Assembly: GCA_002049455.2 (NCBI GenBank) | Contig: KV919316.1 | Location: forward strand, 1 to 24,039 | DNA length: 24,039 nucleotides | Direction: 5' to 3' | DNA from: Porphyra umbilicalis | Taxonomy: Eukaryota; Rhodophyta; Bangiophyceae; Bangiales; Bangiaceae | Shown here: piece after piece, positions 9,155-18,271 of the stretch | Position numbering within the stretch: the stretch's first letter is position 1 | Layout: every line of letters starts with the position of its first letter | Notes under the pieces: model-generated | What the model was told of the DNA's origin: nothing | The model's input: the letters and a program-made list of their open reading frames with translations, nothing else | The model's database searches: none | Program-made: the position numbers and the translations under genes

Positions 9155-9799
9155 CGCAGTGATGCTTTTCGTGTGTTCACGCGCAAACGCGTTTTTCTTG
9201 TAAAAAGCTCCGTAACAATCTTGCGGACCGGCCTGCATGTAGCCGTCAACGGCGATTTCGCCCACAACAATTTGCGCCGCGGAACTGCGTTTCGTCTGGA
9301 CTGTTATCTTTACACCATCCGAAGCGCCTCGCAGCGCTGAGATCGGCTATAGCCTTCCCTCAGTCCGGACGCCGCTTGCCTGCGCTTCACAAAAAGTTGC
9401 GACGTCAGCATCTTACGGAGGGGGCCGAGCTACAGAACGACCATGTCGCTTACGCCGTAGGCATTGACAATCTCCCCACAGTCAGCAGCCCGTGCAGCTG
9501 GTCAACAACAGCCACACATGCGGTGATGCAGTCGATATTGATTGACGATTGGATCATGGAGACCCTTAGCCGTCATGGCGATTGGCTCCGTGTCGCTCTT
9601 GACAGCTGGGGATTTTCTTTGTACCAGCTTGTGGGTCAGCCTGTAAAATGCAAGCCACCAACTCTTGCGGTCTCTCCCGCAGTTCTTCCACAGTTCTTCC
9701 ACAAATCGATGCCCTTGCGGAGGGCCTTACGGAGGGGGTTTCGGAACTTCTTACAAGAAAAACGCGCTTGCGCATGAACACACGATAAGCACCACTGCG
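9155..9799. mobile_element. MITE-like element with 62-bp inverted repeats
   Basis: 9155-9216 and 9738-9799 are inverted repeats matching at 55 of 62 positions without gaps, the best block being cgcgtttttcttgtaa and its complement. The total is 645 bp with a 521-bp interior, in the size range of miniature inverted-repeat elements. No clear target-site duplication is visible at the outer ends (only gctg-like matches), so the exact boundaries are uncertain. The interior holds a plus-strand open frame (about 9376-9777, no ATG at its start) with fairly protein-like composition but no family I recognise; it could be a captured gene fragment. Confidence 0.65.
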
Positions 9800-10516
9800 C
9801 TGGTGCAAGGGGCGTCGAGCCAGATATGCAAGCCAGGGTGGCCTGCGCGCCACTGTGGCTGCCGCCGTCTTATTCCGCCACGTGCGCGGAATACCCCAAG
9901 GCGCCTAGCTAGATTGGGTGACAGGGCGGATCCGCTCAGCCAGCAACGCAGAGCCTGTGTGCCAAGGGTGCGTTGCCTGACATACAGCGCATTGGGTCGC
10001 ACATAGGATGCGGGGCTCGTTGCTGTCTTTTGGCGGTAGTAGAGAGCCCGGCCGTTCGCAAGCCAGAGAGGTGATATCAGTTGCTCGAGAGGATTCGACC
10101 CGCGGCCCGTAGGGTGCTCATCCTGTGGCAGGTAGCAGACGACTGGAGACTGCCTGGTGGGGTGTCATCTCGTGGTCCCTACAGTAGTTGTTGCATGATC
10201 GAGCAGCTCCGCAACTCAACGTCCCCTATCGCAAGGTGTGGCCGTTGCGTTTTGACTGTGGGGCCTCCGGCATAGGCTGTGCGTTCGCTGCACTGTGGAC
10301 GGTCAGTCAAGCGGGTCTTGCCGTTACAAGACGAGCGGCGTCGCCCGAGAGTGATCGACGGACCGGCCGCGCGCTTGCGAGGCCCATGCTCACACGGCAC
10401 TTGTTTTGACGCGGAGGCCCTTCGGGTCGCTCCGTCTTTCTCTCACTTGAGTCTGCCGACAACGCCGACAACTAGCCACCACCACGGACGGACGAGATCC
10501 GCACGCACGGGCCAGC
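9800..10516. other. Intergenic region upstream of the 787-residue gene
   Basis: I see no gene, repeat or obvious TATA box. Open frames are short and mutually overlapping. The last about 80 bases before the ATG at 10517 are C/A-rich (ccaccaccacggacgg) and probably form the 5' untranslated leader. Confidence 0.4.
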
Positions 10517-12880
10517 ATGGTGTTCTGCTTTCGACCCACCGTGGTGGCCGCGACCGCTGCAGGCGCTGCCACCGCCCTCTGGTCGTGCTGTGCTGCTGCT
10601 GCAAGCGAGCAGACCCCCATCCCCTTCCCAGCCCCACTCACGCCCGGTATCGGCCGCTTCCACACCCTGCGATCGCTAGAATGCGAGCCGTGGCCCCTGC
10701 ATGAGACGCTCGACTTGAGCACCAGCAACAACGGCTCCGCCGTGAAGTTGCAGCGTGGACGGGGCGCTTGCAAGTCGCCTGTGGTGAACGTTCTTGGGCT
10801 CGCTAACGTAACCGTCCCCGTCAACGACTTGATTGAGTGGTCGCACCCGCACGCGTCGATTTTTGAGGATGTGAACAAGTTGCGCTCCGTATCGCGCCCG
10901 GCGGTGATCTCCCAGTTCCGAACCGTACCGCGCAAGGCCGTACGATGGTGGGGGAGCTCCCCGGCCCCGGAGTTGCACTTTGAGTCCGAGCTGGTGGGAT
11001 TGCTGGGCGCTCGCCTCAACACTTTTGCCGGAGAAGTAAGGCACGTCACCAATGATTGGGACGTGATCACCGTGTCGCGCGTATCGGCTGGGATCTGTGG
11101 AAACGACGATTGTCGAGCCATCAACGCCGTCAACGTGAGCGCCGTCAGTGAGTCAACGAGCGTCCCCATCCTCAGGTACCCGTGGGGGCCCGGACAGCCG
11201 GACGTCAATGTCTTTCTTGGGGAGGCCGCGCTCCTGTCGATGGGCCGTGGGGTGCTGGCCAATCCGGCGTGGCTCGGCAGCACGACCTTAAGCAGCCGCC
11301 TCACGTCTGAGGTGTTTTTGGAGGCGGCGGCCGGCAACGTTGCTGGAAACTTGACAGTGCCGTCGCAGCTGCAATCAACCTCGTGGCGCCTGAACGATAC
11401 TTCGCATGGCGCTCGTACAAACGCAAGCAGCTGGACCCAGATGCTCGCGTACGTCCTCTGTGAGCATCCCCGATCGACGGTTGCCCGCTCCCACCGCCGC
11501 CTGTGCAAGGGTGTCCCCGACAAGGACAAGACGCTTGGAGAGGTCAACCAGTTCAAGGACGACGACTCGTTGCCAGCGCCCCAGCTTCGAGTGCCCGTCG
11601 CCGGCCGCACTGGCAGATGGTACATCGTTCCACTGGACAACGAGGCCTCCGGTCTGTCGGCATGTGAGTGGGGCCCGTACTATGGGCGACCCATGCTACC
11701 TGCGTGGTCGGCCGGCGTCGGCGACCGAGAGATCAACGCCAAGAGCGTCGAGGAGCAGAAGCTGGCGACCGACCTTTCGACGTGCTTAGAAAGCTTCCCC
11801 AACGACAGCAACGGGTCGATTAACAGTGCAAGTGGTACGGCCCTGTATGTCCGCATGTGGTTCGGCACGGAACGCGACAACTTTGCGACCGTCCACGAAC
11901 TGGCATTGGCGCTCAGCCAAACGTACGACCGTGCTGTGTGGAACGTTGATGCCCCCTCGGAACCAGCCTCCCGCATTGAGCTCTTCCTGTCGGTCCTCGC
12001 CACGCTCTTCCAAGATTGGGTGCTGTTGGGTTACGTCTTTCATCCTCTCAAACCCGACGACGGTACGCGACGGCGCAAACGCAAGCCAAGACTAGAGGAC
12101 ATGGCACGTGGCAAGGGCCTGGCCCAGCTCACGTTTATAACTCTAGTTGAGTTGGCGTCAGTCGGCAACCTCATCGCCATCGCCGGGAGGGAGGTCCAGG
12201 GCAGCCGCTGGCGTGCCGCCTCCATTCGACACGAGCTGGCCGCCGAAAAGGTGGGCTCAACAAGCTCTTGGTTCCACAAAGGGAACCCCGTGTACGAGAC
12301 GGAGACGCTCTTTATTGGAGCACGCACAGGCTACCGGGTGCCTCTGGTGGTCTCGGTCGCGGCCGTGACGGTCACCATACACCTGGTGCTCCTCGCCGTT
12401 GCGTGGTGGCGCAACACCACCGTTGGCGGCAAAGTGTCCAGGGCCGGCCGCAAAGCCCTCCGCTGCCGCCGTCAGTCCGCGGACGGCCGCGGGAACACGG
12501 CGGGCACAACCAAGCCGCCGTCAGACGACGCAAGCGAGGACCAACTCGTCGCCGTGGCGGCGGCGTGGGGACCGCCCAAGACGTCGACCGCATCCTCGGC
12601 GTCGGCGGTCGACAGGGATGAGGGTGGGGCTGCCACGGCGGCGGGACGGTGGGGCGGCCACCGCGAGGTGGTCGTGCCCCCAACGCCAACCGACGTGCCG
12701 CCGCTGGGGCTCGTCGCCGTGGCAGCGGACAGGGGGCCGCCCAGGCCGGTGACCGCATCCTCAGTGTCCACCGTCGACACGGACGCGGGTGGGGCTGGCG
12801 CGACGGCCGGGTGGTGGGGCGGCCGCCGCGAGGTGATCGTGCCCCCGTCTCCGGCCGACGAGCCACCGCTGGGCGTTTGA
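10517..12880 (+). CDS. Unknown glycosylated-type membrane protein, 787 residues
   Basis: Uninterrupted, intronless frame starting at ATG in a good context (gccagcATGG). Residues about 1-30 look like a signal peptide (Ala-rich hydrophobic stretch, then polar EQTP). The region up to about 480 is polar, with at least eight N-x-S/T sequons (NGS, NVT, NVS, NLT, NDT, NAS, NDS, NGS), as in a secreted or lumenal domain. Hydrophobic segments lie at about 487-508, 534-557 and 608-632; the last is the clearest transmembrane helix. A basic, Ala/Pro-rich tail of about 150 residues follows and ends in two 55-residue tandem repeats. Inference: a plasma-membrane or endomembrane protein with a large lumenal domain and a cytosolic tail. 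I do not recognise the family. It converges with acetate kinase. Codon use is GC-rich but milder than in the genes further right. Confidence 0.85.
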   Translation: MVFCFRPTVVAATAAGAATALWSCCAAAASEQTPIPFPAPLTPGIGRFHTLRSLECEPWPLHETLDLSTSNNGSAVKLQRGRGACKSPVVNVLGLANVTVPVNDLIEWSHPHASIFEDVNKLRSVSRPAVISQFRTVPRKAVRWWGSSPAPELHFESELVGLLGARLNTFAGEVRHVTNDWDVITVSRVSAGICGNDDCRAINAVNVSAVSESTSVPILRYPWGPGQPDVNVFLGEAALLSMGRGVLANPAWLGSTTLSSRLTSEVFLEAAAGNVAGNLTVPSQLQSTSWRLNDTSHGARTNASSWTQMLAYVLCEHPRSTVARSHRRLCKGVPDKDKTLGEVNQFKDDDSLPAPQLRVPVAGRTGRWYIVPLDNEASGLSACEWGPYYGRPMLPAWSAGVGDREINAKSVEEQKLATDLSTCLESFPNDSNGSINSASGTALYVRMWFGTERDNFATVHELALALSQTYDRAVWNVDAPSEPASRIELFLSVLATLFQDWVLLGYVFHPLKPDDGTRRRKRKPRLEDMARGKGLAQLTFITLVELASVGNLIAIAGREVQGSRWRAASIRHELAAEKVGSTSSWFHKGNPVYETETLFIGARTGYRVPLVVSVAAVTVTIHLVLLAVAWWRNTTVGGKVSRAGRKALRCRRQSADGRGNTAGTTKPPSDDASEDQLVAVAAAWGPPKTSTASSASAVDRDEGGAATAAGRWGGHREVVVPPTPTDVPPLGLVAVAADRGPPRPVTASSVSTVDTDAGGAGATAGWWGGRREVIVPPSPADEPPLGV
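12545..12874 (+). repeat. Two tandem 165-bp coding repeats at the C-terminus
   Basis: 12545-12709 and 12710-12874 encode two 55-residue units beginning LVAVAA and ending PPLG, with 37 of 55 residues identical. Conserved blocks include WGG-x-REV and VPP. The second unit ends one Val codon before the stop at 12878. The in-frame unit length and retained blocks argue that the repeat is translated. Confidence 0.92.
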
Positions 12881-13573
12881 CGCGGCGGTGCTGCAGGGGT
12901 GCCGCCGCGCGCCGACATGGCCGCGGTTGCCCCGCGGTGGTGCCGCACACCAGTCACTTACCGGGAGGCGGCGATGTCGCACGCCAGCGTGGCGGTCTGA
13001 TACTGTGACGGGCATGCCGCTCGCCGCCCGTGGGGTCTGCGACCGGTGGGCCGTGGGCGATCCGCTCGGGTTGCACGCCATTGTCTTTGCTTTTCGTTTT
13101 CCCTGCACGGTCGGTAGTTTGCTTCTTTGGGTGCCGACACCAGAGTGGGATCGTGCTTTTTTGCCTCTGCATTTACTTTTCATCGAGTGCGCCAACTCGG
13201 AGAGAGGCCCCATCGGCTGCCACCAAAACCGTCCTTGAGCACCCCCCGGTCACCCGCATGCCCGCGGGCGGGGGTGGTCCCACCTGTCAGCGGCGCGTCG
13301 CCACGTGCCGCGCGGCGCACACCGCCACGGCGGCGGCCACTGGCACCGCCGCCAGCGCTGGCTGGTGCGGGATCCCGACCCCCACGACCGCCAGGCGCGG
13401 CATCGTCCGACGGCGCCACCGCCGACACGGCGCCCATCGTGTGAAACACCCCCCGCTCGCCGCGTGCCGACCGCGGGAGCGCACACCCCGCCCAAAGAAA
13501 AAAAAAAACATCAGACCACCCCTCGTCGCCGACGCATGCGTGAGTCCACCCCCGCACCCCCCCGCGCGTGGCG
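12881..13573. other. Convergent intergenic region
   Basis: Holds the 3' ends of the 787-residue gene (+) and acetate kinase (-). A T-rich patch at 13077-13110 and an A-run at 13498-13508 may belong to the two untranslated tails, but no canonical AATAAA is visible. A 38-codon minus-strand ATG frame (13287-13403) has a hydrophobic Ala/Val stretch; it is too short to call. Confidence 0.4.
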
Positions 13574-14596
13574 TCACCCCCCCGCCGCCGCCCGCGACGG
13601 GTCGCCCTCGCGCAGCACCTCCACCACGTGGTTGGCAATCTCCCGCTCCTCGTCTGCCCGCACGACCAGCACGGGGATGCGGCTCGCGTCGGCCGACACG
13701 CGCACGACGATGCGGTCGGCGGGCGCGTCGGCAACGGCCGCCTCGTTGCGGGCGCCGTCCAAGACAATGCCCCACGGCTCCAAGCCCGCCACCACCGCCG
13801 CGCGGATGCGCGGGGCGGCTTCCCCAATGCCCGCCGTAAAGACGAGCGCGTGCGGCTCGCCGCCGAGCTCCAACAAGTACGCGCCGAGGTAGCGCCGCAC
13901 GCGGTGGACAAACACGTCGACGGCCGCGGCGGCGGCCGCGTCGCCGCCGTCGGCCGCCGCCAACACCGTCCGCATGTCGGGGGAGCCCGCCAGCCCGAGC
14001 AACCCCGACTGGTGGTTGAGCACCCCGTCCACGCCGTCCGCGTCCAGCCCCGCGTGGCGCAGCAGGTGCAACACCACCCCCGCGTCGACGTCGCCCGCGC
14101 GGGTGGCCATGACGAGGCCCTCCAGGGGCGTCAACCCCATCGACGTGTCGACCGACACGCCGTTGCGGAGCGCCGCCGCCGACGCGCCGGCGCCGAGGTG
14201 CAACACGACCGCGTTGAGCTCCCCCCGCCCGACGCCGACCGCGGGGGCCACGTGCCGCGCCGCCCAACTGTAACTCGTGCCGTGAAAGCCGTACCGCCGC
14301 AGCCCGTGGGCGGCCGCCAACCCCGCGGGGAGGGCGTAGGTGTAGGCCGCGGGCGGCAGCGTGGCGTGAAAGGCCGTGTCAAACACCGCCACGTGCGGCA
14401 CGCCGGGGCCGGCGGCGGCGGCGGCGGCGGCAATGCCCGCCAGATTGGCGGGGTTGTGCAACGGCGCCAGGGGGGTGGCCGCCCGGATGGCCGCCTCGAC
14501 GGCGGGGGTGACGACCGCCGAGCGGGTTTGGGTGGCGCCCCCGTGGACGACCCGGTGGCCGACGGCGAGCGTCGGCGCGTCGCGGGGGGGGGCGCC

Positions 14597-14655
<59 letters not shown>

Positions 14656-14981
14656 CCCGGGGTGAACCGCCCCGGCACGCACGGCGGTCCCCCCCCGTCT
14701 CCACGGCCGCGTCCTGCCGGCCCCGTTGCGGCGCCGAGCGCCGGGCCGAGGTGGCGGAGGATCGCCGCGAGGGCGGCGTCGTGGCTCGGCACCCCCCCCG
14801 GCGGCCGCACCGTCGCGCCATCGTGCGTGAGCGCCCCGGCGGCGTCGCCAATGGAGGACGCAGCGCCATTGGCGAGGGCCTTGCCGACCGTCCCGCCGCC
14901 GCCGTCGACGCCAAACAGGCGGTACTTGAGGGAGCTGCTGCCGGCGTTGAGGACGAGCACGCGGCGGAGCGCCGACGTCAT
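13574..14981 (-). CDS. Acetate kinase (EC 2.7.2.1), frame broken once at a homopolymer
   Basis: Reversibly transfers phosphate between acetyl phosphate and ADP to give ATP and acetate; cytosolic or organellar location is unknown. Start ATG at 14981 (caccATGA). Family motifs in order: NAGSSSLK (residues 12-19), GHRVVHGG, HNPANL, FDTAFH, YGFHGTS, LHLGAGAS, SMGLTPLEG, SGLLGLAGSPDMR and FTAGIGE, so the catalytic Asn, Arg, Asp, His and Glu positions look present. The N-terminal part (14981 to about 14600) and the rest (about 14590-13574) are in different frames. Removing one C from the nine-C run at 14584-14592 joins them into about 468 residues. The usual length is about 400; the excess is mostly a poly-Ala insert from a (GCC)16 repeat. 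An in-frame upstream ATG (15146) would add a leader-like extension, but it crosses a 17-G run. No phosphotransacetylase is in the window. Confidence 0.93.
14605..14652. repeat. (GCC)16 trinucleotide repeat inside acetate kinase
   Basis: Sixteen perfect units. On the minus strand it encodes poly-Ala in the N-terminal frame of the kinase and poly-Arg in the C-terminal frame. The kinase's conserved core resumes about 15 codons later. Such an insert falls in a variable region between the N-terminal nucleotide motif and GHRVVHGG. Confidence 0.95.
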
Positions 14982-15637
14982 GGTGACCAGGTGGGAGGGC
15001 GGGGGGGGGGGGGGGGGCGGGCGGAGGAGCGGGTAGGGGGAGGGGCGGGTAGAGTAGGGGAGGAGCAGTGGGCTGTCGGACGCTGAGAAGATGGCTGGTG
15101 GTGCGTCGGCAGCACAGCAAAACGAGGGACGAGGAGCGCAGAGCAAGCGCGAGCGGGTTCAAAAAACGAGGCAAACAAGAAAATGGGCAAGAGCAGCAAG
15201 TGGGCGCTCCGCCTCGGCAGCAAGCAGTTTGTGTTGGTAGGACAATGGCGGCGCCACGGAGCACGCGGGGGTGCTCCGCCCCAGACGCGGCGCGGTCGGG
15301 CAGCGTGCCGCCCGCGCGGCGGGGGGCGCGCACGACCGGGGCGCCGTCGCCGCCGCATCCACCCCTTTTGCACGTGGAGCGGCCACGGCGGCCACGTGGC
15401 GACGGACGCGGCCGTGACGGCGCGCGCGGCGCCGCGATCCGTGTTGGTTTGTTTGCAGACGAGCTCCACCTCCGTCCCTCCCCCCCCCCCCCCCCCCCCC
15501 CCCCCACCGCGCACCCACACCCGCTCACGCGGCACCCGCCCGCCCCGGCGGCGCGGCGCAGCACCTCCACGCCCCCCACCCCGGCGGCCACAGCGCCACC
15601 GCCGACACACGGCCCGGCGGCGGCGGCGACCCCCCCC
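14982..15637. other. Intergenic region with 17-G and 26-C runs
   Basis: Lies between the acetate kinase start and the stop of the upstream minus-strand gene. It contains a G17 run (15001-15017) and a C26 run (15480-15505). Long open frames on both strands here are low-complexity Pro/Arg/Gly. It presumably includes the acetate kinase promoter and leader; no specific element is visible. Confidence 0.45.
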
Positions 15638-16810
15638 TCACTCGCGCTTGCCGCCGCCGAGCAGCGCCCCCCAGCCGACAAAGGGCGTCACAAACACCGT
15701 TGCGGGCGCCGTCGAGTAGCACTCGAGGAGGACCCCCCCCCGTCCCCCCGCCTCCCCCCCCTCCCCCCCCCCCCCCCCCCTCTTCACTCCCCCCCCCCCC
15801 CCCGCGCCCGCGAGGGCCTCCAACCCCCCCCCCCCTCCGCCACCACTGGCGGCCCCGCCGCGTAGGCGCGCCCGAGTTTGGGCATCACCCGCCAGCGCGC
15901 CAACCCCGACGCGGCCCCGTCCGCGACGGGCACGCGCGCGAGCACCGCCTGCCCGCGGGGGAGGTAGAGCAACTCAACGGTGGGGGGGGTGGGGGGGGGG
16001 GCCGCCCCGCGCCGGCGGCGGCCGCCGAGGGCGGCGGCGACGGCGGTCGCCGCCGCTGCCGTCGCGCGCGCGTCCCACACCCGCGCCCAGTGGCGGGTGG
16101 CGCCCGCCGCGTCGGCGGCGGCAGCAAGGACGACGCCCACGACGGGGGGGATGGGGGGGGGGGCGCCGCCGCCGCCGCCGCCGCCGCCGCTGTGGCAGGC
16201 GGCGCGGCCGTCGCACCCCCGCGGCGGGCGGCGGGCGCGCCCGCCGCGCCGCCGCCACCCGCCGACGCGGGTGGGCGCGCAAAGCCCGCGCGGGACAAGG
16301 ACCGCGCCGCGTCGGCGGTGGTGTAGGCGCCGACGGTCATGCCCGCCGTCACGGACGCGGCCGACAGGGGCGCCCGCGGGGGCGGCCCGCCCTCCCCCCG
16401 CCGCCGCGCGCCGGCCGTGTCGCGGGGGGGGGGTGGGGCGGGCGCGGCGGGGGGCTCCCCCACGGGGCGGGGGGAGGCCGCCACGGCGGCGGCGAGCGCC
16501 GACCGCGCCGCGTCGAGGTCGGCGCCCGAGAGGGGGGTGGCGGGGGGGGGCGGGGGGGGGACGCCCCCGACCCACCCCCGCCCCCGCCCCCGCCCCCGCC
16601 CCCGTCGGTGATGGGGCGGGGGGGGGGGGGGGGGCGGGAAGCGGGCGACGAGGAGCAGCAGCGGCCCGACGACCGCGTGCACGGGCGCAATGGGGTGGAA
16701 GAGGTGCAGCCGCGAGAGCGCCGCGAGGGTGCCCGCGAGGGCCCCAATGAGGAGGAGGAGGAGCACAATTTCGCGGAGCTCCCCGGTGAGGTCGGGGGGG
16801 GGGGGGGCAT
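15638..16810 (-). CDS. Putative membrane protein, frame broken at several G/C homopolymers
   Basis: No family recognised. Four stretches with natural composition follow in order on the minus strand. (1) An ATG at 16810 (cacgATGC), then an acidic-basic start (DLTGELRE) and a double hydrophobic segment (VLLLLLIGALAGTLAAL, then VVGPLLLLVARF). (2) A segment containing SVTAGMTVGAYTTADAARS. (3) From about 16150 to 15845 in another frame, a segment with RHWARVWDARA, VELLYLPRGQAVLARVPV and ARWRVMPKLGRAY. (4) A C-terminus with LLECYSTAPATVFVTPFVGW, ending at TGA 15638. Changes of frame coincide with runs at 16794-16807 (G14), about 16144-16160, and the C-runs between 15763 and 15836. Inference: one gene of about 390 codons anchored by an N-terminal two-helix hairpin. 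The alternatives are a pseudogene, or introns in the G-rich parts. Confidence 0.5.
16575..16604. repeat. (CCCCCG)5 hexanucleotide repeat
   Basis: Five units on the plus strand, giving an Arg-Gly dipeptide repeat in the minus-strand protein frame. It is part of the low-complexity linker after the hydrophobic N-terminus of the gene at 15638-16810. Confidence 0.9.
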
Positions 16811-17730
16811 CGTGGCGACCGTGGGGGGGTGGAGAGGGTGTGGGGGGGAGGGGGGGGGGGGGGGGGGGGGAAGGGGGGGGTTGGAACAGATGCCGGTGGC
16901 CGCGGGTATGGCGGTCACGGCGGGGAGCGGGGGTGGCGGAAAAAGACAGAGGCGGGCGGGGCGTGAGCGGGGCGCGCGCGACGGCGCGGCGGGCCCGACG
17001 CACGCCGTGCCAGCGATCAACGGCCACGTCGAGTGTTTCGCGCTCACGCGACCCTGACGGTGGGCGCGCTCGAGATCGACCCAAATCTCGTTCATCAACG
17101 CAATCCGGATTCCAACGGCACCCGCCGCCGCTGGCGGCCGCCAGGCCGCGCGGCCGCGGGTGCGTGCCACGGCCGAGGGGTCGGCGCCGACGGCAGACGG
17201 AAGCCGCGCCCGCGTGGGGGGTGCTGCCCCGCGGCTACCCGCCCAAGCCGCCCGCCGCCCCGACGGAGTGCGCGAGCGAGCGCTGCGGCAGACACCGCCG
17301 TTGGCCACCGCCTGTGCTCGGAGCCCAGATGCTCGGCCCCGCCGTTGGACGAGTCGACCGCAAGAGCCACGAGGCGGGCGGGGAGCCACCCCTCCTCCAC
17401 CGCAGCCACCTCTTTTTCCGAGCGCATACACCTCTGCGGAATGGCGTTCAGCTCCCGCTTGGCAACGTGGAGCATCAGCTGCCGTCGCCGCACCCGTTGC
17501 CAGTCGCCATGGGCGTTTTACGGTCTGGACAGCGCCCTGTTACGCGATCGTCGAAAGGGTGCCGCCGACCGCATGCCGTCTGGTGCTTCCAGTGTTGGGC
17601 TACAGACTGGTTGCGGGCGGCCACACGCCACGGCCTGAGCCGCTGCACAGCGGCAGTCGTCACGACTCGCGGATGCGGCCGCCGCTGCCGACGGGGCCTC
17701 GGCCCCGAAAGCGGAGCCCGCTAGGGGCAG
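16811..17730. other. GC-rich intergenic region, weak open frames
   Basis: Contains a G21 run (16850-16870) just upstream of the minus-strand ATG at 16810. A minus-strand frame from an ATG at 17475 to a stop at 17095 (about 126 codons) begins with fairly natural composition (MLHVAKRELNAIPQ) and becomes Arg/Pro/Gly-rich. I cannot decide whether it is a gene. Confidence 0.35.
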
Positions 17731-18212
17731 TCAGCGCCAGACGTGCGTCCGCCACGTCCCCGACAGCCGCCCGAGGCCATTGGCCACGCAACCGAGGCGG
17801 TGAGCCACGTCGGGCGACCGCTGCTGCTGCAGCGAGCCCCGGAATGGCAGAGCCGCGGCGGCCACCGCCGCGACCACGTGCGGCCACAGAGGCGTGTCAA
17901 CCCCCAGCACTGCGCAGAGGGAGGCATGCCATGCCACCACTGCACCTCCCGTCGCCACAGGCACACGCCCTGGCTGCGGGGAGCAGCGGAGAAACGTCCA
18001 TGCGTCGTCGCAGACGCCGAAGCTTGTAGCGAGCGCCGCCTACGGTGGGCGGCAGACGGTGGGATGAGCGTGCTACTGCTCGTATGGCGGTGACCGCGGC
18101 CGTCACGCACGCGCCACCGGCCGTGCTGGCGATGAGAGGGGCTGGTCGCCGCCGAGGGAACGGAGTTGAGGGCGCGCCCGTCGCCCCGCCTGTTTTGAAG
18201 CCGTCCGCAACA

Positions 18213-18247
<35 letters not shown>

Positions 18248-18271
18248 TGCCACCGCCGCCGCTGCCGGCAT
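17731..18271 (-). CDS. Putative small membrane protein, one predicted intron
   Basis: No family recognised. The model starts at ATG 18271. A poly-Ala stretch from a GCC repeat at about 18213-18247 leads to a hydrophobic segment (PLIASTAGGACVTAAVTAIR). A GTAGGC donor lies at 18043 and an acceptor (tgctccccgcag) ends at 17974, giving a 70-nt intron. The second exon (17973-17731) continues in frame with GGAVVAWHASLCAVLGV and PHVVAAVAAAALPF, then a polar end (DVAHRLGC, RLSGTWRTHVWR) and TGA. The total is about 156 residues with two to three short hydrophobic helices, fitting a small organellar or endomembrane protein. The donor is not a strong consensus. In-frame codons extend upstream of 18271 without a clear ATG, so the start is uncertain. 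Confidence 0.42.

Noticed and set aside
13287..14267. Long minus- and plus-strand frames overlapping acetate kinase (for example 13287-14267 and 13568-14665)
   Set aside because: They are shadows of the kinase in other frames, open because of extreme GC; the kinase motifs lie only in the frame that ends at 13574.
15068..15865. 265-codon plus-strand frame upstream of acetate kinase
   Set aside because: It crosses the 26-C and other C-runs and is mostly Pro/Arg/Ala; the minus strand of the same DNA contains the protein-like C-terminus ending at 15638.
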